Shown here: positions 12,701 to 27,700 of the stretch, piece after piece
Numbering within the stretch: the first letter of the stretch is position 1
How the letters are laid out: every line of letters starts with the position of its first letter
Translations under genes and position numbers: made by a program
Assembly (NCBI GenBank): GCA_963169105.1
Contig: OY720633.1
Coordinates: 144,419,200-144,483,199 of the forward strand
Source of the DNA: Ceriagrion tenellum
Taxonomy: Eukaryota > Arthropoda > Insecta > Odonata > Coenagrionidae
Reading direction: 5' to 3'
Length of the DNA stretch: 64,000 bases
Notes under the pieces: generated by a model
Told to the model about the DNA's origin: nothing
What the model saw: only the letters and a program-made list of their open reading frames with translations
Database searches by the model: none

Positions 12701-15700
12701 CTGCAATCGTTTTGAATCTTGTGTTTCCTTTACTGAATCAATGCAGAACACTTTGGATGGACAATTTTTACAACTCACCGGAGTTAGCAAAACTATTGAA
12801 AGTTTCTTACGGTACTGACTGTGTCGGACCTTTGAGAGCCAATAGAAAAAATGTCCCTCAAAAGGTGAAAGACAAACAATTGAAAAAAGGAGAGGTAGCC
12901 GGTCAACACTGTGGCCCAGTTTCAGTAGTAAAGTAGAAAGATAAAAAGTAGTCACCATGATTTCTACATTCCATGGCGTAGAAACCAAGACTATAGTAAA
13001 AAGGGGGAACAAACTCATAAAACTAATAAGTATTATTGACCATAATAAATATATGGGTGGGGTGGATCTAAAAGGTCAGTTACTTCAAACCGACTTGATT
13101 GAAAGAAAACGTCTCAACAAGTCTCAACATGAAGCTATTTCGATGACTCCTGAATTCGGCAGTACTAAATGCTCTAATAATTTACTGGGAAAACAAATAA
13201 AAACATTGACCATTTCACCTTCCGTGTCCAGCTAGTAGAGAAACTATTTCAGAAATATGCCAAAAAGGACGCCCGAGTGCCCGGCTGACATTCCGCCAAT
13301 AGTTTAGTGCCTCGCTTGACAGAAAGGCATTTCATTAAAAGGATCCCTCCGTAAGGAAAGAAACAACATCTGCAAAGGAGGTGTGTCGTCTGCGCAAAGC
13401 ATTCCAGGAGAAGAGATACTGTGTACTGGTGTAAAAAATGTGATGTAGGACTTTGCTTTGACTGTTTTGAGATCTACCACACCAAGCAGAATTATTGAGG
13501 TAGGCCATTTTTATAACTGGGATTATCATCGCCAAATGTGTAATGCGAGCATCCTGATTTGCCGAGGTGAGGCAGCCTTTTGTGCATGTGCAACAATAGT
13601 ATATTTATCGCCTAGTACTTAATATTAAATAGTGTACTTTTAAAGTAGTACTACCTATAAGCAAATATACTTAAGAGCTTTTTTGCATTAAAAAATGAAA
13701 CATCTGATTTTAGGTAGCAGTAAAAGATTAAAAAAATATTTCACCAAAGAAAATATCATAAAAGGTATTAGGTTGTACAAGTTATACCACAAAATATTAT
13801 AGACAAGATATTATTTTATATGCACAAAGAATTTTAAATATATTCAATGAATAGTTTTAAAGTTATAAACTGGCAAGTCCATTTGAATCTCCTCCAACCG
13901 ACGAGATGGGATTCCTTTAAATCTCCTCCCCGTGCTTGAAGGGTTAATGTGGGTTTTAGAAGAAGCCTTTCATTCAACATAGTCAATATAATTTTTTATG
14001 CCCATCATCAAATACATAACGAGTGAATGTTCAGAAATTATAAATACAAGAGCCTTGGCATAAGAACTACCGAGACCAAAAACACTGGTGTTAGATCTAT
14101 TGCCATTGCAACACAATGGGTGCATGAAAGATAATTCCAGCAGGAGAACACTTAGGTCGCAATAATTTGACCTAAATCTATTTCCAGTATTCATGTCAAG
14201 ACTCTTCCAGGATATTTGAACAATGCAACATGCATTCTTGATTCATTTGTAAAATAGTGCTTATAAATAGATGTGCTAAAAATTCATACTGAGGCACTAA
14301 ATACACAACTAATGGTTTCAAAGCTGGAAGTGCTTGAATATAGTGTGAACACAACTTTCAAACGTAATATTTAAGAAAAAACCTCAAACTATACTGGGGC
14401 TAATATATTAACTTCATATTTATTGGGTAAATTTAAAAAAATTTTAGCTCATGGCATCAATCATGGAAACCTCTATCTGCATGCTAAAAAATTTAATGAA
14501 AAATTAAATCAAGTATCTTGCAGATTACTCACTTGATTCACCAAAGATTGATCTGGATGGTCCTTTGGCACTTCCACTCCACTCACAGGGACATTTGCAT
14601 TCTCTACATTGACTTTTCCCTCCATTTCATCAAGTTCATCAATTGGTGGGACTTGATCAGGATCCATTTGGGGGCCCAGCTGATTGTGTGCTGCATAAAA
14701 AATCATAAACATTTTGAATGTAGCAACATTAAAACACGTTTCAGCATGATATCCTCAGAGATTAATAACTTCCACGATATAGTGCCTGAAACCATTCACT
14801 CTGTTCAATAGAATTGTTAAAAATCTGCCTCTGCATTGTTCCCTAGAAGATGTACCCTTCACATTGAGCTTGACAGTGCCATATTATATAATAGTAAAAT
14901 TAAAATATCCTTAGAATGCCACACAATTGTTTCTCCAGGCCAGTGCAAACAATAAAAGGGAGATGTCAATACATACAGAAAAATTTGGCTATAACATGGA
15001 CCTTGGGATGGCCTTGTACATGAATATATAATCATTATCAGCAAAATAAAGTGTATCTTGGCAGTTTTTTAGGGTGCTGGACTGGCCTACATCCAAATTA
15101 AATTTTTGTAGAAATTTGTCTCAAGTCATAGAGTGAGATATATCTGTAACTTGTTTCAGCAATATGTCATCATCTCTTCCAGTTTATTCAAAGGTAGAAT
15201 GAAAAGTTACGCACTGATCATATGCAAAAATAATAACACACACTCGGATATTCAGCATATCCTACTAATATAACCCATAAAAATTTACCTATTTCTTCCT
15301 GTAAAGTTTCACTACTTGATGGTGAAACTCCTGGTATAGCTGGAGTATCTAGGGGATGCTGGCCACTGGGACCTGGTAGTTCATATGGTTGACAGCAAAA
15401 ATTCTGTGAGCACAAGAAAAAAGTTCTTGGTACATATTCTTGGTAATCTTATCATCACCTCACGATGATTACATATACTAGAAAAATCAGTAAGATATTT
15501 CATATATTTGCAGTGCTGACTCCATCATTCATTGTCAAGTCAGAGACACCAACTGGAGAATATAAAATTCCATACATACTTTGGTATGCATGTCAATATG
15601 CCCACAACATTCAAGTTGTCCAAGAACTGAGTAATATAACCAGTTCAAAAGCATAGTAATGGCAGATATCAAACATCTTTTGATGGTGTGATATTAAAAT

Positions 15701-18700
15701 GATTAAGGCAATGAAGTAAGGAGGGGTAGGGTGAGGCAGTGGAATTAAGGGTATGAGAATGCATAATTGACATTGGTTGATCTTTAATATCAAACAGAAT
15801 AGTTTAAAATCAGTGGGCAATGATTATTTACTCTTTGAAGTTTACTTGGCAATATATAAGGTCATACATTTGAGAATTTCATCACACCTCCATGAATAAT
15901 AATGCCCTTTGTGGATATTAGCTATGAACATTTTTAAGGAGGTTTAAGGATGACTTCAAGGTTTCTGGGTTCCTCTTGAGTCAGCTCATCTTAGACAATG
16001 ACAGTTTCACTTACATTCCAGGAGGCATCATCAGACCTAAAGATTCTGATTGTAATGCAAGATGAAATAATGCAGGACGAAGACAGAAACCTACCTATCA
16101 TATGTAATGAACAACTCAATGAAATGTATTAGCAGAACGATTGAGCTCTGCGGTATTTCTAATATATCATTCAGATTTTAATGGAAGAAGGTAAATATTG
16201 AGTCAAAGACTAACCTCTGCCTCATGTCCACCCTAGTGGACACTTATACTTGGTAGGAACCAAAAAGAGAAGTATAAGGCATGATGTGGAGGTATTTCAT
16301 CATTATGAAGAACAGAAAGAGCAAGTTCCCACAAGATGAACTAAATTCGACCGTGTTTTAGATGTACTATATCATCAGGTAAACAATATTCACAGGGGCT
16401 TTTAAGGAGACTACATAATATTTTAAGGAAAACTTACTTGGCATGGCTGGAAAGACTCGTAAAGGCGATTTCTGTGACTTCTGTTGAGGGAAGAAGACAC
16501 CTTAGGGTGGCATTGACTCGGACGGCCTATGACTGGAGGCAAGTATATGGTCTTTTTCCTTGGAGGTGGAACATCTTCTCCCACTTTAGAAGGTTGAAAA
16601 ACCTTAGATCTCCATCTTAGAACTTGCTCTTGTTCAGGCTGTAAAGAATTTTGGCTTCTATACCTTGAATATTGAGAATGCTGATCAATACTATGAAAAT
16701 ATTGATCTGGTCCAATTTGTCTCTCTGGATACCTGGCAAAAAGAAAAGGATATTCATTGAACTCATCTTAAGGTAAGGTCTACAGTGTATCAATAAGAGC
16801 TACCCCAATATATATAATGTGATGAATTTCATCCCTACTAAATTATGGTGTTGAAATAAGTAGAAATTCTCATGAGAAAAAATTCCCTGAGGTTGGAAAT
16901 TGAACCACCCATCTTTGGTTTACTGGGCATATGTGCAGATCACTACATCACCTAGGCTTCATGATTCTGATGGCAATTTTTAGAGGGAGGAATATTAATA
17001 ACCAGCAACCAAGGGGTATCATTTTTACAGCTTCCTATCACTTAAACACTCTGTCTCCATAATTATTATCCCATAAAACTTCCTTTGATGGCACCAGTAA
17101 AAGAAATGTTCCTTATGGTTTGCAAATACAGTTCCATTCCATTGACAGAGAGAATTCCCCTGTCCATAAGATACAAACATATTCACATTAAAAACAGGAT
17201 GGTGGTAAGGGTTAGCTCCATAACACACCTCACATTTTCTAAATAAATATGTTAAAGCCTCTGCTATGTTGAAATATTTCCAAGAGATACAGCATTAAAA
17301 CTGCCCTCAATGAAGATTTAACATATTAGCCCCTTGTATAAGATATCAATCTCATGACATTAAGGAGTACAGAATTTAACACCAATGCAGGTTACATGGT
17401 TCAGATTATTTTACATTTCATTCGCCACATTCTTAGAGGATGTTAAAATTGGCTTCTACTTCAACGTAATGAATCCCTGGTATTTCGGTTTTATTTTCTT
17501 GATGTTCACTCAGATATCTGCCAATAGTTCAGCCATGAGGCAATTATCATTTTTCTCCCAAAACATTATGGATCATTAATAATAAAATCATTATTGGGTT
17601 AGTGCACCATTATAGTGCAACAGCCTCTCATCCCAAAGATCTGGCTTTGAATCCCTATACCCACTTCTTTGCTAAGTTACAAGCACTATAATATAGTTTT
17701 CTATCCATCACATGGACTGCAAAATTGAGGACCCTTTGATATCTGTTTAAGAGTTGGCCATTGCCAATTCTGGGCCTCTCAACATCTTACGTCCTTTCTC
17801 AATGAATCCCTTGCCAATCTTCCCACTTATTGTTGTTGGAAAGTTAGATCAATTTATATTGATAGTCTTCTGGCTAAAAAATTACCAAGCAACCATACAC
17901 TCAAAAAAAATGTCAATGTATTTATCAAATCCATCCAAATTATATAAATCAATCATTATAATGGTTGTTTTAGATAAAGAATGGATGTGAAATGTATCAA
18001 AGTCATTTAAAAATTGACTGGCTAGTAGTTTTAAACAAAGATTATCAAAGTAACTATTCTCCACACTAAGTATTTTCTTTAGCTCTTGCATAGTAAATAC
18101 ATATTGCAGCAGGGAGTACCAATCTATGCATTTTATAAAAACTATGTACTTAAGCAAACTATGGAGTCTAATACTGTTCATGGACATTGAGCTTCCAATT
18201 GCAAAACTCTATTAAAATATTCACAGTTTATTAATTAGCATTGGAGGATAGTAGCTTTAAAAGTAAAGCTCCACAAAAATATTCACAGTTTCTTTATCAG
18301 GATTACTTACATTGATCCTTGGAGTGGATATTCAAAGTTGCTTCTTTTTTGGTACTCGAGAAAATATAAAGTAGCCATTGCAACTAAACTGAAAAAAATG
18401 CACAATACAATGCATTTACATAATGTTATGTAAAATACCATTAAAAACCATTGCATTGGCAATTCATATGTATGCAGTAATGCTATATATATAGAACTCT
18501 TAATCCAATTCACCAAAAGCAGTACACTTACCATATGGCCATGATAAGAATGAGAACAGCTATGACAATTTGTAAAAATTTATTGGAACAAAAAACTGTT
18601 GAATAAGGTAAACAATCATCTTCTTCCATTGAAACATGTTTTTTGGAGCAATTGGTATACTTTTTATGCCTTTGAATGCATCGAGGTCCACTACTCCAAG

Positions 18701-21700
18701 ATTTGTTGGAAGGTGCACAGCTGGACACTACATAAAATGACAGAGATTTCATTAAATCTTCAAGTAATTATGACAGACCATTCATGGCATGAGATATTAC
18801 TACTTTTACCTGTGCTGATGCTTGGATTTGACTTCAGGCTATCCATCCTTTTGAGACTGACTAATTTTTGATTCATTCGTTCTAATTCATCAATCCTACT
18901 TTCCAGATTGTCTGTAACCTTACACAACTCTTTCACTGCACCAACATTCTCCATAAATATTCGTTCCTGTGGAATTGAAGGATTTTATTACAAATTTTTT
19001 AAATGATAGGCACACACTATGATCTTTTGACAATGATCCTCAATATTATGAAGCCTTGTCCCAGTCCCTTAGGATTCCAGGATAGATGTAAAATGCCTGC
19101 AATTATCTCCTATTAGAAAACCTCGATAATGAAAAAAACCACCGTTTGAATTATGCATGGGGGTCCAAATATGGAAGTGAGCAACTTCTCAATGGCAATT
19201 TGTAAAAATTGACTTTCTCCACATTTAATTGGTGTATATTCATTAATATTTCGCTAATGATTGGCAATTATCTCTACAGCAACTGAGTTTCTTATCTCTC
19301 AGTAACGTAGCCCGACTGGACAGCAGCATTTTTAAAAAAGCAGATGACATTTGTTGCATATGAGAGGAGGATTGCAAAATTAAGAGCTGAGCTAGATGCG
19401 TATCAAGATGCTTAAGATTTGCTAACTGTTTCCTTCAGCTTCTAACCTTACCATGCATTTATAAAACGTATACACAAGTACAAAGGTTGTCAAGTAACCG
19501 ATAGAGGGCCAACTAACTAGAGAAATTACATATTTAACTGGCTGGGTTAATTTATTAGCATTGAGCCATGAACCAAGACCCTGACTTTGGATGTAGTCTT
19601 GGATTGTTCCTGTTACTATGCAACCCACATAACATTCATTCAGCATACCTCCATGCAGGGGAAGACTAATGTCCTCATATTTTGAGGGAGCAGATTGCCA
19701 TTTTCTGGGAATCTTGGGTGTATGGAATACCTTATGGCCACCATTTTTCTTATTTTACCACAGGTTACAGAGGGGCCACCACACCACCTTATTCTGCCAC
19801 TTCCTCCATGCATCTGGCAACCCATATTTCTGTTTCCAGTGCATTGGAGATTCTACAGTATGCCACTCAAATTATTGATATGGAATAAACTAGCCCTACT
19901 CTCACTATGTTTACATAGGCATAAAATTTTGGATAGGTAGCTTGAACTGAACTATTAAATGTGAATGGTTGCCTCAAAATTGAATCCACTGCAACTAGAC
20001 AGGTGTTCCCTCATGTTCCCTCATGAGACTGCTAATAACACAGATGGAAGTGACAATTATTCCATTCACCATAAAAGACAATTTTATAATTCACAAACAT
20101 AAAGTTACTTTTCTGGATAAATGGTTACATCCTAATCAATCATAAGTACATAATTACTCATGAAGTAAAAACATTTTTTTCTGCATTGAAGAAGATTGGC
20201 TGCTTATAAGCAGATCAGCCTTTTAGGTGTACTTTCAATCAATTGACAATTTTCATGTCACTAATCGGCTAATTTCATGATACATAATAACATTTAAAAC
20301 AGCAGAATCATTGAGCATGAAATATTATGCAGTGAAAATCGATAAATCAGAGAGCTAGGTTAATAGGTGAGGTTAAGACAATATAAAGAAACTAGATCAC
20401 TTGAGTCGTTTATGAGGCAACTCAATCAAAAAGAGGAGAGATATAGAGTTCTTTTCAGTGGGTAATTCAAATGGCATGCCATCTGTTTCTAAGCTCATAT
20501 AACCTACCGTAATTTTCCGATTATAATATGCACCCACTATAAGATGCACCCACCTTAAGGCGAGCGGAATGTAAGAATTTACTTATCACCATGTATAACA
20601 CGCAGTCGGCTTTTAAAGAACGGCATTCTATGCCAATGTCCGCCTCGCCGTTCAGCGCCCGAAAGATCACTGCGCAAGTGATAATGTTGCCTATGGATGG
20701 CTTTTCCCCTTGCTCTTAGAAACCCTTCTGGTTTCTCAGTATGATGATCTATTTGTAGCAGGGTCTTCCCCTCCAAAACTTCCATACGTGTCTACGGAAA
20801 TATTCGTCAATAAATGATAAAATTGCTACACTGCCGCTAAAAAATACCCATGCCTGTATTCAATTCCTCTCCCTTCATGTCTGTTCCTGTCCAATTCGTT
20901 CCAATCTACTAGCGGAAGATACGTTACTCTGTTGATTGAAGATGTTACATTTCTGTGTAGCATTTAAGAGAACAACACTCCCTAATATGGCTACAGAATA
21001 TGCTCGTACGGTCAAATAAAATGGCTAAATGGATGAAAATTCAACCAAAGATTGGCAGCGAAATGTGTGGTTCAAAGATGCAGTTTGTAGACGTCATATG
21101 TCTGTTTTAGGTGCATTTAGATGCCATCGAATGCCATGCATCAAGAATATATTGTATGAGAATGGCACAGATCTCGTCATTATTCCTGGAGGGATGACAA
21201 GCCAGTTGCATGTGATGGATGTCAGTTGCAACCATCCGTTTAAGACACAGATGCGTAAAAAGTGGATTGAGTGGCTTTATTCCGGACCACATTCTTGGAC
21301 AACTTCAGGAACGTCAAAGAATCCAGAGTTATCGCTAATAAGTCACTGGATTAAAGAGTCCTGAGATGCCATCGATTCATCTGTGATTAAGGTTTTAAAA
21401 ATGTTGCCTCATGAACGTGATAGATGGGTCCAACGACAATTTGCTTAGGGATGAAAAATGCATAGTGGACGATGAGGAGGACAAATATGATATCCTTGGC
21501 GACGCAATATATGCCACCAGCAAGCGTGGTGTCAGTGCTTCGCACCAACTGTTCGAATCAAGCGAGGATAGTGATTTTGAATTCAAAGGATTCAGTGCTA
21601 ACAGTGTGAAAGACAAGAGAGATTGTGTGTAAATTTTAGTTTTAATAAATAAATTAAATTGATTCATTGCACTTTTTTCATTAAAAGTTGTAAATTCGAA

Positions 21701-24700
21701 TACCTATAAGTACGTTGAGATTACTTCAAATGTAATCTACGGCCCAAATAAAAATGCGATAAGTTTGTAACCATGTATAATACGCACCCTACTTTTTTGA
21801 CGAATTTTTGCTGGCAAAAATGCATATTATACACGGAAAATTACGGTAATTTTTTCCTACCTTATTCACTACAAGGAAGTTGTCTATCCGACTGCCATCA
21901 GGTAGCACTACATCTCCAGCAGCTCTGACTGCCTCTGGGATGATCCTTTGAACTTCTTGTGCAATAACACCTGTATCAGTCAGGTCTTCCTCACATTCTC
22001 CATGCTTAAAACCTTCACCTTCTTTCACAAGGCCAACATGCCTCGCAAATTCGCGGGCATAACGATACCTAACCACTCTAAGTCGTTGCACATTTCTTAA
22101 CTGCTCCCTCGTATCTACCTGTAGAGAAAGATCATGACATAATATTACTACCTCACCTTAGAAATGTGACTGACATTAAAGCATGCAATGCTAACTTTAA
22201 TATGGACTAAATTATTGTGAACTGCACAGATAAACATTCAGTTGGACACAATCAGTCACAAAACGTGGCATGTTGAATCAAAGAGAGAATAGTTTAAATT
22301 ATTTAATTAATAGGTTCAGTTTCACAGAATCCATGATGGTCCACTTGGATGATTCTATTCATTGGCATGAAGTTAAGAAAATTTAAAGGTACAGAGAAAT
22401 CTGGTTATAACACAGGTCCTGGGGTATAGAAATATACCTGTGTTATAGGCAACCCACTCTAATTTGAGGAGTAAGAACTAATCGCATATGAGTTATTACA
22501 TCTGTTCACCTAATAGAAGCTCAGAGTAAAAACATGAGGCAATGTTCACATTACTTTCTAAAAGACAAAAATATGGTTTCACATTTACATACTGTTATAT
22601 TTTGGCTTTTGGGTTCAGCATCTATTTGCTGCAAAGGTCGAAAGACATTAGGAATCCAATTTTCATTGGGGGCATAATTGAATGCAGGTGATCCAAATTT
22701 CAAATCTTCCAAATTCCTGTTTTGTTTTTCCTTGACTATACAGCATAGACAGTTTGACAGACAGACGGATACCTTGGTTGACTGCTGCTTCCCAGCATCA
22801 ATTACCATTCTGGTGCTTCTGCATATTTATTCAAATACTTTTTCATGTTCTATGAATGTTAGACGAGTCTCTAGGTTAAATCTCTTTGCTTCTGTATGAT
22901 TTGTTTAAATGTGAAAACATCATCAATGCAAGATCTTCTTTTCCTGAAGCCAGCTTACTCTTCCAGTAAAATGGTATTTGAGAAAATTTGTAGCCTAGTA
23001 GGTATTGATTATATTACTTCATTGGTCAACATCTAACTAAATTTTAGTAGTGAATCTCTATCAAGTGAGAAAGTTGCACAGAAATGCGTAGCTCTAGATT
23101 GACAAATGATAAAATAAACAGTATCAAGAAACTGACAGCACAGCTCTGAATATGGAAAAACAAAGGATATGGCTGTTGACAATTACACACCATTGTTAAA
23201 TTAAACTGGTTAAAAAAATCTTAAATCTGGTGGTGAAGCTCATTCTGAAGTTACAATTTCTAAGTTATTTTAGACAAAGATACGTATTGTAAGAAAAATT
23301 CAGGATAAGGCACTCATAGGCAACCGTAGAGTATTGAATTACATTCCCTGGTCATTGAAGCTTAGCACTGATTTTTGTACTTCACGGCAACACATCATTG
23401 TATCCCAGGGGTGGGAAGCCACATTTGGCACAGTTTCACTGCACTTGAATTGTAGGCATAGATATTCAAGGGCAGCAGTAGACAAAACAGTGGTCAATAA
23501 GGGAAATTGGTATGAACTACTTTGTAATGTTCCTGCCAAGCAACTAGGGAACTGGTGTGACTTCACCAGTGTAAATTGGATCCTCAAAGAATGAAATAGC
23601 TCATGATTAGTTCAACACAAAGCCAGTAAAAGAGAAAAACGAGCTGATAATTTTGAGGGACCAGCCTAGACCCAAGGCATTCTGAGGTGTTATATAACTG
23701 GATTTTTCTGTATATCAATGCTTAGAAGAAATCTGTACTTGCTTTTATTTTACACTGGGATGGTAGAAGAAGGTATATAATAGGCCTTGAAACAATTGAG
23801 ATACTCCTTGAGATCATAAGTTTTCACTTCTTAGCAGGGTAAACTGCTGGGCTTTACATATCAAAATAGACATGACACTAAAAATACCTACAAGAAAATT
23901 TATTTTTTATTACATAAGATTTACCTCCGATATGTTCTCCTTAGCTCTCGCATCACTAGGTTGGACAATATGCCCAGTAACTTTAACATTTCCATGCACC
24001 ACCAGAGCTTCGTCTGGTCTGTCGGTGTTGATGCCAACTCTCCCAGCATGGAAAACAGACTCAGGGGTATGACCTCGCTGCCAGCATAATTCTACATCAC
24101 TCTCGAACTGGCCCGGGTTGGAGGCCTGAAACAGGAAGGCCTAGTGTCTTCAGGCAGGAGAAGTCCTCCATAATGGCTAAATGATGCCACCCAATTGAAT
24201 GGGAGCCATCTCACATACATATTCTATCAACTTAAACATTTTGCAAAACTCAAGACTTGCATGGATGAAAAATAACTTCACTTATATAACCATGTATAGT
24301 TCAACTACTACTTCTGGCTATATTTCACCGGATGGAAATTGAAATTTAAAAGATAGTTCACGGAAGATGTATTTCACCAAAGGCAATGGTCCATTACAAG
24401 GTGAACAAGGGAACATGCTCTTTTTATCCACTAAGAAATTTTACTTTATAGCCAATAGCCGACTAATGCGACAAATTCAGCCACTATATACATTCGAGTA
24501 TAAGCATGGATATATTGCATCTTTCAAGAAATGAAGAACTACCTTTAACAGAAAGTTGAACGTCAAAATAAGTTGACTTTATAGGGTCAATGCTTCCACA
24601 TTTGAAAAACTTGATAAACTTGAAAAACTATACACCAATTTCAATTCTCCCATCATAAAGTAAAATTGTAGCACAGCATGTTGCTCAAAATCTGATCGCC

Positions 24701-27700
24701 TTTATAAATAAATATAAAATGATCAATGAACTGCAGTTTGGCTTTCTAGAGAAAAAAGGGTCATGGGATGTGGTAAAGTTATTTCTAGATATTGTTAATT
24801 TGAACCTGGATAAAAAGAATGAAATACATAATTGCTACTTTTATTGATGATACCAAGGTTTTTGATAGAGTGTATATCAAAATTCTACTTAATATTCTAT
24901 TAGGTATTGGTATTAGAGGCAATATCCATGAATGGTTTAAAAGTTATCTTACAGGATGATAGATCATAATCAAGTTATATGATAGGTAGTATGAGAAATA
25001 AGAAAATAGTGAATTGTTGTGTACCACAAGGCTCCGTATGAAATATTTTTGTATGTAATATTTGTACATGAAATTTTTTGTATTAATTATTTGCATGTAA
25101 CAATAAATCTTTTCATTTTTTTTCAAACATCAGACGCATAAAACCACTCATTATCTATCATAAATCACATATCTATTTAGCATGACCCACAGAGTTATTC
25201 AAAATACAAGAATATTTTGATTTGCAACTGATGATGCTAGATTAAGTGGTATGCCCCACTGATTGATACACAATATTTGTCCCCTCTCTCCACTTTTCAT
25301 CTCCATTTTTGCTCATATTTAATTTAGAACATGAGTTTTCTCATTAATCCAAAACAAACTTTACCTAGATAACCCTAATTTACGACCATTACGCCTGAAT
25401 TTTTCGATGTGTGAACAAATGACTGGAACATCCAGCATCCATTCCACACAAAGGCATGAAGCTGTCAATAAAGGGCTGGTTAAATTTCCATTATGTTAAA
25501 TGTTATTATTCATTTTTATCTTCTTTAGATAAAAAATAAAGCTGCTCATCATTTTTCAATGTGTACCTACAGCTAATGCACGAAAATCATTCACGGCCCA
25601 ATAGCGTTCCAGCTGACACATTGCCCACCATTCCACTGTATCAGCATTTGCATCATAACATCATCATCATAACAGAAAATTAATGAGATACTAAAAAATA
25701 GTTAGCAAATTCATAGAATTCTTGAGCAATGTTGTTTGACTCTTTTTTACAATGAGTACCATAGTTACTCTCTAATCAGCTGAAAAATATCTATGATGTA
25801 TTTGCATTGTGAGTGGCATAAGGTTACCCTCACTTTACCCGAGTTTCCCCAGATAACAAGCAAGCTGGATTCCAGCCAGAATTTTGGCTGATATAGTTCA
25901 ACTGGTGGTGGCACGCTTGAAAATACCTTGATTCCAGCTGGAATATTGAGGCTTCAATCTGGCTATGAAAGTAAGCCTGTAATCTTTCCTTCAAATCCAG
26001 CTTCATTCAAATTAGATTAGTCTGAAATCCAACTTGTACACTGCAGGCTTTGTATAAAAAGCACAGCTGGGATCTGGCTTGCATCCAACTTGCACATTTC
26101 ATGGGTCCAATTGGATTCCCACTTGAACACAGGAAAACGCAAGTTGGAATCAAGTGGGATTCTAGCATGCTTTCCTATCTGAGGCTCTGAGCACCATAAC
26201 AACATCATCAGATTAGATACCATTGAGTGAAGAAAGATTAATTGCATAAAAAATCTTTTTTTGCGAATTGCAAAGAAATAAGGCTAACTAAGTTACATTT
26301 GCACATTATCTATTTTTCTTTTGTTCTATCATTATTTGAGCCATGAGACAGAATTTTTGAGTGTTTCTTCATTCTTTCTACTCAAATACAGCTCCCTCAC
26401 ACTTTTGACTACAGGTATTTTCACAAAAATAGGACTTAATATTGAGATGATTAATATGGTATTCCCAAAGTCTTTTACATGATAATGCTGTAAATCACTT
26501 AAGAGTTAGATGGCAAAAACAATGAGAATGATGATGACCATGTACCTGCCTCATCATGCAAATCACGAAAAATCATATCAAAGAATGCCATAGTCATATA
26601 CATGGTCGTCATATACATAGCCGATTATGTTGCAGGTAAAGGCATTATTGATAAATACATATTTATGAATTTGTCTTTTTTGTGTTGCTACAGTTTGTTT
26701 TTATGTTTATTCTTCAACCTATAATGGTTTAAAATCAATGGTTGGCGAATTCACTTTGTGGAAATTATGATTCATCTTAAAAATGAAAACACTTAGTATT
26801 TTCCACCAATGTATTTAAAACACAAATCAACTGGTTTCGGCCTATAATGGTTTGCTGATGTTCATCAAAAAACCAAGAGATTAAACTCTTCTTTTCAGTA
26901 AGACTTGAACTTAAGTCATAAATATTAGTTAATTATTTTTTCACGTGGAGAAGAGACTTCAACTTATACTCGAAGACATACAGTAGTCTGAGAGCATGTT
27001 TGGAGATCATATATGGGGACCACATTCACATTTTCATGGACAAGCATTGACGAGCCGCTTACCCTGACAATTATCCGTTCAGATGCATGTGCAACCACTG
27101 GGTAATCGGTGGGATCCCCAGGGCAATGAGCATGTAGTCCCACTACGAGATGGAAGTACCTCTGGTCTGGATTAGGCTTCCCCTTCTTCCTCATGTTGTT
27201 TGAAGTGGTTTCACTGAAGTGCAGGCGTCCCACGGTCACTTTAGTCACCTGCTCCCCCTGAAGATCCACCCTGGGCCCCCCACCACCCCCAAGGAAGCCA
27301 CAGCCAGGCAGACAGAAGGGTCCATGGGTGAGGCCAGGGGATTGGGGTCACGTAGGAGGAAGGGAGAAATGCAGATGGCCACGATTACCACAACGAAGAA
27401 ATGTCATATGGACACATAATTCATATCCTTACAAAATGAGTTATTGCATTCCATGTGAATCATCATGATACTTCCAATGAAGTTTTCAGAGAATGTTGAC
27501 CCTTTTATGGCCAGTTGGCTGAATAAAGTACCAAGCCTTTGGTTTCAAGGTGAAACTCATCACATATCTCTACATGTCTCTGCACTTTTAGATATATCAG
27601 CACTAAGGTATTTTATATTGCCTTCAAAATATAATCTATAAGCATTATTTTCACTATCTAATTCCTAAATTCATCCTAAATCTTAGAAAAAACTTAGTGG

